From positions 533,442 to 597,441 of the forward strand of contig NW_002476326.1 of assembly GCF_000189635.1 (NCBI RefSeq): a stretch of DNA of 64,000 bases, written 5' to 3'. Positions 63,401-64,000 of this stretch are shown here, piece by piece. Under the pieces are notes generated by a model. The model made no database searches. It was not told the origin of the DNA and was given only the letters and a program-made list of their open reading frames with translations. Positions within the stretch are counted from its first letter, which is position 1, and the number at the start of each line of letters is the position of its first letter. The DNA is from Tetrahymena thermophila SB210. Lineage: Eukaryota; Ciliophora; Oligohymenophorea; Hymenostomatida; Tetrahymenidae. The position numbers and the translations under genes were made by a program.

Positions 63401-63972
63401 CTTTTACAAAAATAAGATATTTATTTCAATTCAACTTGATATTTCTTTAACTTCTATGCTATTTATATCAATCAAAATTTAATTGATTAGAATCAACTTT
63501 TTGATAATTAAAAAACCCTTTTGTTTTTTAATTAAAGATAGCATCAAAAGTACTAAAATATTCACAAAATAAAGATATTTATTTACTCGCTAACCACCTT
63601 TTCTCTTTATTAGAAAGTAACTTGATGATTTTTGATGGAAAAGATTTATTATTACCATCTGAGCAAATTTGATAACCAACTATATCCTTTCACTAATAGT
63701 TTTTATATTATAAAAAAATACATTCAATTTTTTAATTTCATGTCTTTTTTTGAATCTCAAAGTCTTCCATTCATTCATTATAAAAATTATACTATTTTAA
63801 TTTTTTGAGTAAGTAATTGAAAATTAAATAATTAAAGCTATTATAAAAATATTTTATTTATAAATAAAAAATTAGTTACTTTATGATAAATCTATGTTAC
63901 ATATAAGGGTATTTTTAATGTTTATTTCAATTTAATTTCTAAATTTTATGTTTTTTTTTTTCATAAAAAGGT
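63401..63972. other. subtelomeric non-coding DNA and GTPase promoter
   Basis: About 570 bp between the GTPase start and the telomere. AT-rich, no repeats of the telomeric unit, no exon recognised. It must contain the GTPase promoter. Confidence 0.6.
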
Positions 63973-64000
63973 AGGGGGGTTGGGGTTGGGGTTGGGGTTG
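63973..64000. repeat. macronuclear telomere, (TTGGGG)n
   Basis: After unique AT-rich DNA the sequence switches to a G6 run (63974-63979) and then TTGGGG repeats to the window edge. This is the Tetrahymena telomere unit in its 5'-to-3' end orientation, so the window's right edge is a chromosome end. The first run has six G instead of four, marking the junction between unique DNA and added telomere. Confidence 0.97.

Overview
This is the end of a macronuclear chromosome from a ciliate, almost certainly Tetrahymena or a close relative. Three things show this. The right edge is a (TTGGGG)n telomere. The sequence is very AT-rich. Every recognisable protein reads through TAA and TAG as glutamine and stops only at TGA. 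Genes have short, AT-rich GT-AG introns, so standard-code ORFs give only fragments. All coordinates below come from hand translation with the ciliate code; splice sites are inferred from frame continuity and GT/AG borders.

Left part (1-16.8 kb). A partial coding fragment with an in-frame TGA lies at the left edge. Next is a roughly 2,000-residue cysteine-rich/REJ/GPS membrane protein of the polycystin-1/REJ type (about 2.4-9.5 kb, +). Four minus-strand genes follow: a small protein with an MGN-CC dual-acylation N terminus, two unrecognised proteins (349 and 169 aa), and a secreted family-16 glycoside hydrolase.

Middle part (17.7-41.4 kb). In order: a CAMKK-like kinase (-), a degenerate katanin/spastin-like AAA protein (+), an MFS sugar transporter (+), a multi-pass membrane protein with a charged loop (+), a NEK6/7-like kinase domain that reads in frame into a complete IFT57 intraflagellar-transport protein (+), and a second NEK kinase with a long Q/N-rich tail (-). 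The two NEK genes converge on a spacer that carries a 368-bp tandem duplication.

Right part (42.8-64 kb). In order: a tandem array of three two-TM membrane-protein paralogues (intact, pseudogene, intact; both intact copies are 640 aa), a FYVE-type finger protein with a TBC-like region (+), an alpha/beta hydrolase (+), a PHD-finger protein (+), a short ORF that may be its last exon (+), a prenylated Ras-like GTPase (-), and the telomere about 570 bp beyond the GTPase start codon.

Several genes suit ciliate cell biology: two NEK kinases and IFT57 (cilia), FYVE/TBC, Ras-like GTPase and acylated proteins (membrane traffic and signalling), GH16 and a sugar transporter (nutrition). There is no operon-like organisation. 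The most striking item is the predicted NEK-IFT57 fusion. No tRNA, rRNA, CRISPR array or recognisable transposon was seen.
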